Source: Georgenia_B sunbinii
GTDB lineage: Bacteria; Actinomycetota; Actinomycetes; Actinomycetales; Actinomycetaceae
Assembly (NCBI RefSeq): GCF_036421855.1
Contig: NZ_JAZGOK010000003.1
Direction: 5' to 3' (one strand)
Length of the DNA: 64,000 nt
Position numbers and translations under genes: made by a program. How positions within the stretch are numbered: position 1 is the first letter of the stretch; every line of letters starts with the position of its first letter. Shown piece after piece: positions 10,201 through 17,606 of this stretch. Below the pieces are notes generated by a model that did no database searches, was not told the DNA's origin, and was given only the letters and a program-made list of their open reading frames with translations.

Positions 10201-11615
10201 TCCTTGCGGATCGCCCGCACGCTCTCCAGCTGTGCGGGTGGCTCGGTCGCCGCGAGGCCGGCCCGCAGCTGCTCCGGCGCGGTGCGGCGCCACTGTGGGT
10301 CGGTCGACAGGTCGAGGACGAGGTCCTCCAGGCCCAACGAGCCGAGCGCACCGACGACGGCGCGGCCCACCCGTCGGGTGCCGGGGACGTAGAGCACCCG
10401 ACGGCCCGAGGCGACGGCGTCGGCGACGACGGCGGCCAGCGTGGCAGGCACGTCCGCCCCCGGCGGCGCGTCGACGAACAGCGACGTGCCGGTGGCCACC
10501 GCGTCGATGACTTGCTGCTGGTCGGGGTCGAGGTCGCCGACGCCACGCTCGAGCTGGGGCGGCCGGTCGGCCCCCACCCGCTCCGGCAGGGCCTGGTCCA
10601 GTGCCGCGATCGCGGCCGGGTCCCCGGCGAGCGCGGCGACGACGTCGTGGTCGGCGAGGTCGTCGTAGATGGCGTGGAGGTCGTCGGCGAGCACCTGTCC
10701 CGGGTGGACGAAGGGCCCGATGACCGTCCGCTCCTCGATCTCGAAGTCGGCGAGGTGGTCGCTGCCGAGCAGGGCGAGCCGGCTGAGAGCGGCGCGCGGC
10801 GAGAAGCCGCCGGAGGTCGTCGTGCTCGCCGTGAGCGCGGCGGCGTCGACGGTGGCCCCCTTGGCGCGCAACGCCCGCAGCAGCACCTGGTTGATGTCGA
10901 CCGTCGGCTCGAGCTGGACGTCGAAGTCGGCGACCTGGCCGGCGCGCGGCGCCACCCGCACCGGTCGCAGCAGCACCGGTGCGCGCACCGTGCGGGGCCG
11001 GCCGGGCGCGGGTGCTGCGTCGGCCGCCGCGCTGCTGTCCGCGCCTCCCTCGCCGGTGGACGGTGCGGCGTCGCTGTCGCCGTCGCCGTCGCCGTCGGTG
11101 AACGGTGCGGTCTCGCCGCCGGCAGAGCCGTCGTCGGCCACCACGGCAGGCGGCGGCATCTCGGTCCAGGTGGCGATGCCGACCGCCAGGCAGGTGGGGG
11201 CGACGCCGTAGCGCTGGGCCAGCTCGTCGGTGCGGGCGGTGACGGTGCGCGCGCCGCGGCGGGCGGCGACGAGCGACTCCCCCTCGCGGACGAGGTTCGA
11301 CAGCCGGGTCGGCCGGCCGGAGTAGAGCTGGGCGGTGCCCGAGGGGTGGGCGGCGGTGAGGTCGATGACGGCGTCACCGAGGAGGGTGACGTCCCAGAGG
11401 GCACTGCCACCCCCGAGCGCGACCAGCCGCTCGCGCCAGGAGTCGGCGGCGTCGTCGACCGCGCGGAGCCGGGCAGCACGGGCCGCGGCCGCGGGATCGA
11501 CCGGCTCGGCGGTCCGGCGCTCGTCCCCGGCGCCGGGGACGAGCGACATCTGTGCGTCATCGCCGGTGCGGCGGGCCGCTGCGGCAGAGCGGGCGAAGAA
11601 CGCTGACGGAGTCAT
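7296..11615 (-). CDS. Giant DUF4011 / SF1-helicase-like protein with degenerate ATPase motifs
   Basis: A 1439-residue protein with the layout of DUF4011 helicases: a DUF4011-like N-terminus (~residues 40-140, TLLGDAVIDLTAAHP and YSGRPTRLSNLV), an SF1 helicase-like core (~350-1200) and a Vsr-like nuclease-type domain (~1200-1310) ending with HMAHSTAVFTDPQGEAEAI. Where Walker A should lie (~residues 380-391) the sequence is DAPPGADVPAT, lacking the GKT of an active P-loop. The Walker B region (~922) is LVILDGVHHL rather than DEAsQ. A DDATT/DDATP tandem tract (~1325-1360) joins a short C-terminal domain. Families with this layout have been linked to DNA metabolism or defence; here ATP hydrolysis is doubtful. 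ATG at 11615 is the chosen start; a second Met lies at residue 23. Confidence 0.8.
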   Translation of the reverse strand: MTPSAFFARSAAAARRTGDDAQMSLVPGAGDERRTAEPVDPAAAARAARLRAVDDAADSWRERLVALGGGSALWDVTLLGDAVIDLTAAHPSGTAQLYSGRPTRLSNLVREGESLVAARRGARTVTARTDELAQRYGVAPTCLAVGIATWTEMPPPAVVADDGSAGGETAPFTDGDGDGDSDAAPSTGEGGADSSAAADAAPAPGRPRTVRAPVLLRPVRVAPRAGQVADFDVQLEPTVDINQVLLRALRAKGATVDAAALTASTTTSGGFSPRAALSRLALLGSDHLADFEIEERTVIGPFVHPGQVLADDLHAIYDDLADHDVVAALAGDPAAIAALDQALPERVGADRPPQLERGVGDLDPDQQQVIDAVATGTSLFVDAPPGADVPATLAAVVADAVASGRRVLYVPGTRRVGRAVVGALGSLGLEDLVLDLSTDPQWRRTAPEQLRAGLAATEPPAQLESVRAIRKDLVANRERLAAYVAALHTEREPWGCSAHAALQALAGLTAARPGPRTDVRLAPAVVGALVAERRDHARERLLRAGSLGAYELRPRDTPWFGARLDSAGSAHAALERTQRLGEVSLPRLADDVARVALQTGLTTASTVEDWLEQLRMLDGVRGALDVFVPQIFERSAADMVIATSTRAWRKEHGLTMAGSTRRRLRKQAKDLLRPGRPVDDLHAELVRVQEQREIWRRHCPSGGWPQLPDGMAEMERHASKVRADLDALQPVIGSGAGKDDLFSLPLDRLVELMVALGGDGEALRLMPERSAVLAELESLGLTELVADLTERRVPAALVPAEFDLAWWSSVLEEMIRTDPAMAGYDGPVLVALAEEFRRLDAEQVSTLTAPVRRAVVRRLAAEMRSHREGASQLDSELAAGSGADLRQIYARHPRLVGAIRPAWAVPPVLVPQLLPAGPGADLVILDGVHHLPVEQAVGAIARARQVVLVGDSRRASGGIVGALAPLLPSLTLPTDRAEREEAIAGFLAAHGYSDVIAPVPAPPSPAQMRLHVIAGSGMPAPGADAVESVQVEVDHVVDLVIEHALATPDTSLAVVALNARHADRVREAILSAVLGSPSVAKFFDAARPEPFVVVDADGAAGLRRDSIVLSLGYAKTPHGRVLHNFGAISGPDGLACLVDALDAVREQLTVVSCIGPGEIDRTRLHQPGPVLLADLIDWAARQDATPDGPSSVAADPDPLLVDLAERLWRLGLTVVPRYGQDGGVRVPLAIGHPDLPGELVVAVLTDDADYVSEPNLRRRDRHWVQRLVARGWRVHMAHSTAVFTDPQGEAEAILALVLEVVDTRRLAENPVTLGTVALPPLELEDDDATTDDATTDDATTDDATPDDATPDDATPDGATAGGTATGPPVDRGPRPPVEAGRPLGGYSDGELDELAGWLDADGTERDDAELVELLRRELGLRRGSDVDSVLAAVAARRRR
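7545..7640. repeat. 15-bp in-frame tandem repeat in the DUF4011 gene
   Basis: About six copies of a GTCGTCAG(T/G)CGTGGC unit. On the coding strand they give the peptide DDATT/DDATP repeated. The unit is a multiple of three, so copy number can change without breaking the frame; it forms a flexible acidic linker between the nuclease-like domain and the C-terminus. Confidence 0.9.
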
Positions 11616-11960
11616 CTCTCCACGCTAACCAGCGGGCGGCCCCGACCGTGCTCGACCCGCCGTGGGTACCGCGATCAACCGGCTGCGAGCATGAGATAGG
11701 GCGTGACGCGCACGGGGGGCAGGCGTCACGCCCTATCAAGTGACGATCTTGTCCGACTGCGCCGGAAAACGCAAGAGCGCCGAAGATCACGACTTGGTCA
11801 CGGCCCGCTGACGGCAAATGACGGCACGATCTCTCACCAAGGCGCCGGCGCCGACTACGGTGAGCCGCTGGGCCTTGCCCAGTTCGATCACGGCCAGCCC
11901 ACAGGTCCGCAGCGGTACCAGTGGCGCACCCTGGTGACCATTGCAAAGGAGCAACGCACG
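11616..11960. other. 345-bp intergenic region with a long inverted repeat
   Basis: Lies between the divergently transcribed DUF4011 gene and the TIM-barrel gene, so it should contain promoters for both. No convincing short ORF is seen. It holds the perfect inverted repeat at 11695-11737. A second, imperfect inverted pair (AAGTGACGATCTT near 11738 against AAGTCGTGATCTTC on the other strand near 11785-11798) may be part of the same regulatory element. Confidence 0.6.
11695..11737. promoter_or_regulatory. Perfect 15-bp inverted repeat, 13-nt spacer
   Basis: Arms 11695-11709 and 11723-11737 (GATAGGGCGTGACGC and its exact complement) flank a G-rich 13-nt spacer. It is not at a gene end; it is 224 bp upstream of the isomerase-like gene and 80 bp upstream of the DUF4011 gene. 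It could be a terminator, an attenuator or an operator. No U-tract follows on either strand. Confidence 0.6.
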
Positions 11961-12788
11961 ATGTGGACGCTTTCCGGATTCTCCGACGAGATCTCACCCG
12001 ACTTCGAGCAGCAGTGCGCCCACGCCCGCTCACTGGGTCTCGGGTACATCGAGCTGCGCAGCGCCTGGGAGACCAACATCCTCGACCTCAGCGCCGAGCA
12101 GCGTGACCGGGCCCGAGCGCTGCTGGCCGACCACGGGCTGCAGGTGTCCAGCATCGGGTCCCCCATCGGCAAGATCTTCATCGACGAGGACTTTGCGCCC
12201 CACCTGGAGCGGATGCGCCACGCCGCCGCGGTGGCCAACGAGTTCGAGGCGCCCTTCATCCGGGTGTTCTCCTTCTTCATCCGTCCCGGCAGCGACCCCG
12301 ACAGCCACCGCAGCGAGGTGGTGCGGCGCATGGCGGCGCTGGCCGAGGTGGCGGCCGAGCACGACGTCGTCCTGCTGCACGAGAACGAGAAGGACATCTA
12401 CGGCGACATCCCCCGCCGCTGCGTGGACATCGTGGCCTCGGTCTGCTCACCGCACCTGAAGATCGCGTGGGACGCCGCGAACTTCGTGCAGGTCGGGGTG
12501 CTGCCGTACACCGACGCCTACGAGATGCTCCGGCCCGACCTCGCCTACGTCCAGATCAAGGACGCGCACCTGGGCAGCGGCGAGGTGGTGGCGGCCGGCC
12601 GCGGCGACGGCGAGGTCGCCGAGACCATCCGTGCGCTGCACGCCGACGGGTTCGACGGGTTCTTCTCGCTGGAGCCGCACCTGAGCGAGGCCCACAGCCT
12701 CGGCGGCTTCTCCGGCCCGGACCTGTTCACCGAGGCGTACACCGCGTTCACCGACATCCTGCAGGCCGAGGGCATCGAGTACCAGTGA
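11961..12788 (+). CDS. Sugar phosphate isomerase/epimerase-like TIM barrel
   Basis: A 275-residue protein of the xylose-isomerase-like/AP-endonuclease-2 superfamily, cytosolic, usually divalent-metal dependent. It starts MWTLSGFSDEISPDFEQQ, typical of sugar isomerase/epimerase proteins. Likely metal ligands sit in LLHENEKDIYGD (~residue 140), KIAWDAANFVQ (~175), YVQIKDAHL (~200) and FFSLEPHLS (~235). The exact sugar or polyol substrate is unknown. The ATG at 11961 follows AGGAG at a good distance; the open frame extends upstream to 11703, but that part is unlike the family and I excluded it. It is monocistronic and followed by tRNA-Arg. Confidence 0.85.
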   Translation: MWTLSGFSDEISPDFEQQCAHARSLGLGYIELRSAWETNILDLSAEQRDRARALLADHGLQVSSIGSPIGKIFIDEDFAPHLERMRHAAAVANEFEAPFIRVFSFFIRPGSDPDSHRSEVVRRMAALAEVAAEHDVVLLHENEKDIYGDIPRRCVDIVASVCSPHLKIAWDAANFVQVGVLPYTDAYEMLRPDLAYVQIKDAHLGSGEVVAAGRGDGEVAETIRALHADGFDGFFSLEPHLSEAHSLGGFSGPDLFTEAYTAFTDILQAEGIEYQ

Positions 12789-12813
12789 GGCGATGCGGTC
12801 GGTGACGCCGCGG

Positions 12814-12886
12814 TGCCCTCGGGCAGATTCGAACTGCCGACACCCGCTTTAGGAGAGCGGTGCTCTATCCCCTGAGCTACGAGGGC
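12814..12886 (-). tRNA. tRNA-Arg (anticodon CCT)
   Basis: A 73-nt cloverleaf on the minus strand. The 5' GCCCTCG pairs with the 3' CGAGGGC before discriminator A. The anticodon stem CCGCT/AGCGG encloses loop CTCCTAA, giving anticodon CCT, which reads AGG (Arg). The T arm contains GTTCGAATC. CCA is not encoded. Confidence 0.95.
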
Positions 12887-12974
12887 GGGGCACCGCACAG
12901 CGTACTCGGCTCGCTCGCCCCGCTCACAACCGGCGCCCCGGCACGGCCGCGGGCACCGGGCTAGAGTCGGTGCC

Positions 12975-13409
12975 ATGGCCGGCCGCGAGCTCGATCTCAC
13001 CCCGGAGCAGGCCTTCCGGCTCGTCGCCGCCGTCGGTGAGCACGGCCGCTGGGTACCGTTCACCCGCGTGTCGGTGCCGGCGCCCGAGCCTCGTGCCGGT
13101 GACCTGGTCGTCGCCCGGACCGCGGGCCTGTTCGTCGACCGGATGCGCGTGGTGATGGTCGCCCCGCCGCGTCGCCTCGTGCTGGCCAAGGTCGGCCCGG
13201 TGCTGCTCGGCAGCGCGACGATCACGGTCACCCCAGCAGGTACCCGCGCGAGGGTGTCGTGGACGTACGACGCCCGGCTGCGCGGCCCGCTGCCGGCGGC
13301 GCTCACCGGCCCCGCCCTCAACCACGCACTGGACGCGATGGCTGCCCTCGCGCTGTGGCGGATGGATCGCTGGGTCCGCCACACCCGCCCCGCCCCACCC
13401 CTGCCGTGA
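12975..13409 (+). CDS. SRPBCC-family protein (polyketide-cyclase/START-like fold)
   Basis: A 144-residue cytosolic protein resembling the actinobacterial SRPBCC family, which binds hydrophobic ligands in a helix-grip fold. Visible features are the N-terminal helix LDLTPEQAFRLVAAVGEHGRW, a central beta-rich part, a TITVTPAGTRARVSWTYDARLRG strand pair (~residues 85-110) and a long C-terminal helix ending RMDRWVRH. The ligand is unknown. The stop codon TGA at 13407-13409 also supplies the first bases of a GACA-N7-TGTC repeat unit. Confidence 0.75.
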   Translation: MAGRELDLTPEQAFRLVAAVGEHGRWVPFTRVSVPAPEPRAGDLVVARTAGLFVDRMRVVMVAPPRRLVLAKVGPVLLGSATITVTPAGTRARVSWTYDARLRGPLPAALTGPALNHALDAMAALALWRMDRWVRHTRPAPPLP

Positions 13410-13540
13410 CAGCGGGATTGTCCACGCAGGAACCACCCCGTGGTCGTGACAGCGGGGATGGTCTGCCCGTCGACAACCCTGCTCTCGCAGACAAACCCGC
13501 TGTCGCGGACAAGTCTGCTGTCGGCGACAAGGGTGGGCGG
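13408..13540. repeat. GACA-N7-TGTC array A (both orientations)
   Basis: Forward unit GACAGCGGGATTGTC at 13408-13422, overlapping the upstream stop codon, and a degenerate forward unit at 13448-13463. Then reverse-orientation units start at 13472, 13490 and 13508, exactly 18 bp apart, with a partial fourth at 13526. The array fills the gap between the convergent SRPBCC and metZ genes, so forward and reverse units face each other and could fold together in a read-through transcript. Confidence 0.85.
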
Positions 13541-13560
13541 GTGGGGCGGGAGATCTCGGG

Positions 13561-14838
13561 TCAGGCGGGCTGGTGGGTGCGGGCGGCGGGCACCGCGGCG
13601 AGGGCCCGCTCGACGTCGCGCTGCAGGTCGGCCAGGTCTTCGAGGCCGACCGAGAGACGGATCGTCGCGTCGCTGATCCCGACCTCCGCCCGCCCCTCGG
13701 GGCCGAGGCGCCGGTGCGTCGTCGTCGCCGGGTGGGTGACGAGCGACTTCACGTCGCCAAGGTTGTTGGAGATCAGCACGATCTGCAGCGCGTCGAGGAA
13801 GGCGAAGGCCTCCGCCTGGGTGGCCGGCCGGCCGTCGACCGCGAGGTCGAAGGTGACGACGGTGCCGCCACCGCTCATCTGCGAGCGGGCCAGCTCGACC
13901 TGCGGGTGGGAGTCGAGGAACGGGTAGTACACCCGCCCGACCTGCGGCAGGGTCTCCAACCAGGCGGAGAGCTGCAGCGTCGCGTCGGTCTGCGCCTTGA
14001 CACGCAGCGGCATCGTCTCCAGGCCCTTGAGCAGCACCCAGGCGTTGAACGGGCTCAGGCTCGGCCCGGTGTTGCGCAGGATGAGCTGCAACGGACCCTC
14101 GATGAACTCCTTGCTGCCGAGCACCGCGCCCCCCATCGTGCGCCCCTGGCCGTCGATGTGCTTGGTCGCGGAGTAGACGACGACGTCGGCCCCCTGCGGC
14201 AGCGTCTGCTGCAGGACCGGCGTCGCGAAGACGTTGTCGACGACGACGACGGCGCCCGCGTCGTGGGCCAGCCGGCTCACCGCACGGACGTCGACGATGT
14301 CCTGCATCGGGTTGGACGGGGTCTCGAAGAACACCACGTCCGCCGGGGTCGCCAGCGCCCGGCGCCAGTCGTCGACGTCGTGGGCGTCGACGTAGTCGGT
14401 GCGCACTCCCCACTTGGCAAGGACGTCCTCGAACAGCGTGAGGGTGGAACCGAAGAGCGCACGTGCCGCGACGATCCGTGACCCGCTGCTGACCAGCGCC
14501 GCGAGCGTGGCAAACACCGCCGCCATCCCGGTGGCCGTGGCGTAGCAGGCCTCGGCGCCCTCGAGGGACCGCAGCCGCTCCTCGAAGATCGAGACGGTCG
14601 GGTTCTCGTAGCGGGCGTAGGTGAAGCGGTCGAGGCCACCTGCGAAGGCCTCCTCGGCGTCAGCGGCACGGTCGTAGACGAAACCCGTGGTGAGGAACAG
14701 CGCCTCGGAGGTCTCCTGGAAACCGGTGCGGACGTGACCGGCGTGCGCGGCCCGCGTGGCCGGCCCCCACGTCGGGTCGGCGTCCGGGTAGCCGGACGGC
14801 CCGGGACAACCAGGGGTGGGATCACTGACGTAGCTCAT
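13561..14838 (-). CDS. metZ: O-succinylhomoserine sulfhydrylase (Cys/Met metabolism PLP enzyme)
   Basis: PLP enzyme that converts O-succinyl- or O-acetylhomoserine plus sulfide to homocysteine for methionine synthesis. The 425-residue protein shows YENPTVSIFEERLRSLEG (~residues 65-80), ATATGMAAVFA, VVVDNVFATP, and the PLP-lysine motif YSATKHIDGQGR (~residue 225). The C-terminal SLGLEDLxDL-like segment (RLSVGLEDLADLQRD) is intact. These features favour MetZ over cystathionine gamma-lyase, but the exact acyl donor is inference. The ATG at 14838 is preceded by GGAGG, and a SAM-type riboswitch lies immediately upstream, supporting a role in methionine synthesis and feedback control. Confidence 0.9.
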   Translation of the reverse strand: MSYVSDPTPGCPGPSGYPDADPTWGPATRAAHAGHVRTGFQETSEALFLTTGFVYDRAADAEEAFAGGLDRFTYARYENPTVSIFEERLRSLEGAEACYATATGMAAVFATLAALVSSGSRIVAARALFGSTLTLFEDVLAKWGVRTDYVDAHDVDDWRRALATPADVVFFETPSNPMQDIVDVRAVSRLAHDAGAVVVVDNVFATPVLQQTLPQGADVVVYSATKHIDGQGRTMGGAVLGSKEFIEGPLQLILRNTGPSLSPFNAWVLLKGLETMPLRVKAQTDATLQLSAWLETLPQVGRVYYPFLDSHPQVELARSQMSGGGTVVTFDLAVDGRPATQAEAFAFLDALQIVLISNNLGDVKSLVTHPATTTHRRLGPEGRAEVGISDATIRLSVGLEDLADLQRDVERALAAVPAARTHQPA

Positions 14839-14849
14839 GGCGCCTCCAT

Positions 14850-14936
14850 CGGTCCTGGCGGAAGCACCCGCACGTACCGAGGAACGGCACGGGGTTGCTG
14901 CAGCGTCAACGAGCCAGGTCTCTCGGCTGCTCTGGA
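14850..14936 (-). promoter_or_regulatory. SAM riboswitch (SAM-I/SAM-IV-like) controlling metZ
   Basis: On the minus strand the leader carries the SAM-clan core: GACCTGGCTCG, then GCAACC, then GGGTGCTTCC, closed by CCTGGC pairing with GCCAGG. The element resembles the S-box core (GACTGGC…GCAACC…GGTGCTA.TCC) in order and spacing, but is compact. It ends only about 12 nt before the metZ start, next to the Shine-Dalgarno at 14843-14847. That suggests translational control by hiding the ribosome site when SAM is bound. The subtype is uncertain. Confidence 0.72.
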
Positions 14937-15027
14937 TGGTCACCACGATGTTAGCCACCCGGCCGGGCCACGCCAAGGGGCTCACGCCCGATGTCCACCC
15001 AGCGGACAGCGTCGCTAGGGACGGCGG

Positions 15028-15591
15028 CTACTCCCGGGGCTGCTCAAGCCAGCCGATCCCGACGAGGTCGTACTCGTCGGGCGGGTGCCCCTCCTGCTCG
15101 CGCAGCAGCCACCGCTCGTGGCACAGCCAGCCGAGGTCGTCGGCGGTGAAACCGTCGCCCTGCTCGTGGCGGCTCAGGGCGCGGTTGTACCAGCCCAGGG
15201 CGCGGCGTGGGTCCCCGTGGCTCTGCCAGGTCTCTGCCATGTACCGGTAGGCCACCGCCGAGTCCGGCCTGCTGCGGCGCAGCTCCGCGTCGACCGCGAG
15301 GGCCTCGTCGAGCGCGCCGCGACGGACGAGGACCTCCGCCAGGTGGCAGCGCGGATCGAGGAAGACCTCGCCGGTCATCGCGACCGCCTCGCGGTAGAGC
15401 CGCTCCGCCGCAGCGTCGTCCTCGGCCTGCTCCAGCTGCTCGCCCGCCCGGACGAGGAGCTCCCTGGCGCTGACGACGTCACCCGGGTGGGGCTCGCGCG
15501 CCCAACCGACCAGCCGGTCGGCCACGCCTCGGTGGGAGCCGACGGAGAAGTCGGCCGCGTCGAGGTCCGCCTCGGAGATGGGTTCGCGCAT
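15028..15591 (-). CDS. TPR-like hypothetical protein
   Basis: A 187-residue soluble protein rich in helical repeats resembling tetratricopeptide units. Examples are AAAERLYREAVAMTGEVFLDPRCHLAEVL (~residues 60-88) and AVAYRYMAETWQSHGDPRRALGWYNRAL (~110-137). The N-terminus (MREPISEADLDAADFSVG) and the conserved-looking C-terminal CHERWLLREQEGHPPDEYD do not match any function I know. It probably mediates protein contacts. It lies alone between metZ (same strand) and ddaH (divergent). The gap to the metZ start holds the riboswitch and its promoter region. Confidence 0.75.
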   Translation of the reverse strand: MREPISEADLDAADFSVGSHRGVADRLVGWAREPHPGDVVSARELLVRAGEQLEQAEDDAAAERLYREAVAMTGEVFLDPRCHLAEVLVRRGALDEALAVDAELRRSRPDSAVAYRYMAETWQSHGDPRRALGWYNRALSRHEQGDGFTADDLGWLCHERWLLREQEGHPPDEYDLVGIGWLEQPRE

Positions 15592-15682
15592 GCCGCCAGG
15601 GTACGGCGCGGCGGCGGCCCGGGCGGTCGCGCGCCGCGGACCATAGGCTGCCGAGACACCCCCGACCCGAAAGGGGCGACAA

Positions 15683-16495
15683 GTGCGGACACCCCGCGAA
15701 GCCTCGCCACGGCGCTACCTCATGTGCCGGCCCACCTACTTCACCGTCGCCTACGAGATCAACCCCTGGATGCACAGCGACGTGCCGACCGACACCGACC
15801 TAGCGGTCCGGCAGTGGCAGCAGCTCCACGACACCTACCTGCGCCTCGGGCACCGGGTGGACCTCATCGAGCCGGTCCCGGGGCTGCCCGACATGGTGTA
15901 CGCCGCCAACGGCGCCATCACGGGCGACGGCGTCGTGTACTCGGCCAAGTTCACCTACCCGCAGCGGATGCCCGAGGGGCCGGCGTACGAGCAGTGGTTC
16001 GCCGACGCCGGCTTCCCCACCGTCACCGCCTCGGAGGTCAACGAGGGTGAGGGGGACATCCTCACCGTGGGCGACCTCGTGCTCGCCGGCACCGGTTTCC
16101 GCACCTCGCTCGCGGCGCACGCCGAGCTGCAGGAGGCCATCGGCAAGCCGGTCATCGGGCTGCAGCTCGTCGACCCGCGGTTCTACCACCTCGACACCGC
16201 ACTGCTCGCGCTCTCCGACCACGAGATCGCGTACTACCCGCCGGCCTTCTCCCCGGGCAGCCGCCGCGTGCTCGAGAGGCTGTTCCCGGACGCGATCATC
16301 GCCGGCGAGCAGGACGCGGTCGTCCTCGGGCTCAACGGGGTGAGCGACGGGCGCCACGTCGTCGTCAACCCGCGAGCCACCGACCTCGCGGCAGCGCTCA
16401 CCCAGCGCGGCTTCGAGCCGATCGGGGTCGACACCTCCGAGCTGCTCAAGGGCGGTGGCGGCGCCAAGTGCTGCACCCTGGAGATCCGCGGCTGA
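15683..16495 (+). CDS. ddaH: Dimethylargininase (N,N-dimethylarginine dimethylaminohydrolase)
   Basis: Hydrolyses methylated arginines (or related guanidino compounds) to citrulline plus an amine. The 270-residue protein has the DDAH/amidinotransferase-fold signatures: RRYLMCRPTYFTVAYEINPWM at the N-terminus, MVYAANGAI, NEGEGDIL (acidic substrate residues), FYHLDTAL with the catalytic His, and the C-terminal GGGGAKCCTLEI containing the nucleophilic Cys. The start GTG at 15683 follows AAGGGG and keeps the full family N-terminus; an ATG at 15722 would cut it. In actinobacteria this family often supports arginine or nitrogen metabolism; no such partner is adjacent here. Confidence 0.9.
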   Translation: MRTPREASPRRYLMCRPTYFTVAYEINPWMHSDVPTDTDLAVRQWQQLHDTYLRLGHRVDLIEPVPGLPDMVYAANGAITGDGVVYSAKFTYPQRMPEGPAYEQWFADAGFPTVTASEVNEGEGDILTVGDLVLAGTGFRTSLAAHAELQEAIGKPVIGLQLVDPRFYHLDTALLALSDHEIAYYPPAFSPGSRRVLERLFPDAIIAGEQDAVVLGLNGVSDGRHVVVNPRATDLAAALTQRGFEPIGVDTSELLKGGGGAKCCTLEIRG

Positions 16496-16506
16496 CCAGC
16501 TGCTGG

Positions 16507-17448
16507 TCAGCGGCGCCGGCGCCGCCACGGGACGTCGGTCGGGCTGGGGCCCTCGCTCTCGTGCGCGGTGCGCGCCGGCACCACGAGCACCGGGCTGACC
16601 GCGTGGTGCAGGACCGCCTGGCTCGTCGAGCCGAGCAGCAGCCCCGCGAACCCGCCGCGGCCACGAGACCCGACGACGACGAGGTCCACCGCGGTGGAGA
16701 ACTCGGCGAGCAGCGCGGCCGCGTTGCCGTCGAGGGCGTGCTGGCTGAGCTTCACGTCGCGGCCGTCCACCGCACGATCGCAGGCGACCCCCAGCCCGAC
16801 CTTGACGTCGGCGAGCACCTCGTCGCGGTCGACGGCTGCCGGCAGCCAGGCCAGCGACCCGGCACCGCCGCCGATCGGCACGGTGGCCACCGCGGTCAGG
16901 TGCGCGTCCCAGGCGATCGCCTCGTCGACGGCGCGGCGCAGCGCGATCGTCGCGGACTCCGAGCCGTCGACGCCGACGACGATCCGCCGAACCGGGGTCA
17001 ACCGCTCGGTGCTCTCATCGACCAGCGGCACGACGACGGTCGGGCAGTGGGCGTGGGCGGGCAGCGCGGAGGACACCGTCCCCAGCAACCGGTCGGCGAA
17101 GCCGCCGCCACCCCGGTTGCCGACGACCGCGAGCCCAGCGCTGCGGGACAGCTCGACGAGCACCCCGGCAGGATCACCGAGCTCGAGGGCTGCAGTGACC
17201 TCGACGTCCCCGCCCACCCGTGCGACGGCCTCGTCGAGCACCGCCTGCGCACCGGCCTGGATCGCGGTGTCGTCGACCGCCGCGAACCCGCCGTCGAGCG
17301 AGGCGACGGTGAACGCCGGCACCGCGTAGGCGCAGACGATGTGCAACCGCCAGCCAAGCTGGCGGGCCTCGGCGGCCGCCCAGTCCAGCGCGGCGAGACT
17401 GGCCTCGGAGCCGTCCACGCCGGCGATGACGACGTCCTCGTGAGTCAT
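16507..17448 (-). CDS. Universal stress protein, two tandem Usp domains
   Basis: A 313-residue cytosolic protein made of two UspA domains (~residues 1-145 and 150-290). Each begins with the VIAGVDGS/IVVGVDGS strand-loop. Each ends in an ATP-binding pattern: VVGNRGGGGFADRLLGTVSSALPAHAHCPTVVV in the first, VVGSRGRGGFAGLLLGSTSQAVLHHAVSPVLVV in the second. Such tandem Usp proteins bind ATP and help survival in hypoxia or stationary phase in actinobacteria, fitting a nitrate-respiring host. ATG at 17448 is preceded by TCGGAGGACC, a strong ribosome site. It converges on ddaH. Confidence 0.93.
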   Translation of the reverse strand: MTHEDVVIAGVDGSEASLAALDWAAAEARQLGWRLHIVCAYAVPAFTVASLDGGFAAVDDTAIQAGAQAVLDEAVARVGGDVEVTAALELGDPAGVLVELSRSAGLAVVGNRGGGGFADRLLGTVSSALPAHAHCPTVVVPLVDESTERLTPVRRIVVGVDGSESATIALRRAVDEAIAWDAHLTAVATVPIGGGAGSLAWLPAAVDRDEVLADVKVGLGVACDRAVDGRDVKLSQHALDGNAAALLAEFSTAVDLVVVGSRGRGGFAGLLLGSTSQAVLHHAVSPVLVVPARTAHESEGPSPTDVPWRRRRR

Positions 17449-17558
17449 GTGGTCCTCCGACCGAAGGGAAGTGGGCGGTGTTCCTCTGATGGTCCCATTG
17501 TGGGCGTCCCGCCGCAGCATCGTGCCCGTTCGGCGGTACGACCTGCCCACCGGACGAC

Positions 17559-17591
17559 AGCGGGCCCGTACCGAAGAGGTACGGGCCCGCT
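17559..17591 (-). terminator. Terminator hairpin after the NlpC/P60 gene
   Basis: Perfect 14-bp stem (17559-17572 with 17578-17591) and a GAAGA-type 5-nt loop, 16 bp beyond the stop of the NlpC/P60 gene. It separates that gene from the usp gene on the same strand. Confidence 0.8.
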
Positions 17592-17606
17592 GGTCAACGA
17601 GGTGGG

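Noticed and set aside
8487..11606. A 1039-residue plus-strand ORF opposite the DUF4011 gene
   Set aside because: Arg/Gly/Asp-biased antisense shadow; the minus strand carries the family motifs.
11703..11960. Upstream extension of the TIM-barrel gene
   Set aside because: The open frame continues to 11703, but the added residues are unlike the family and the ATG at 11961 has a good ribosome site and family N-terminus.
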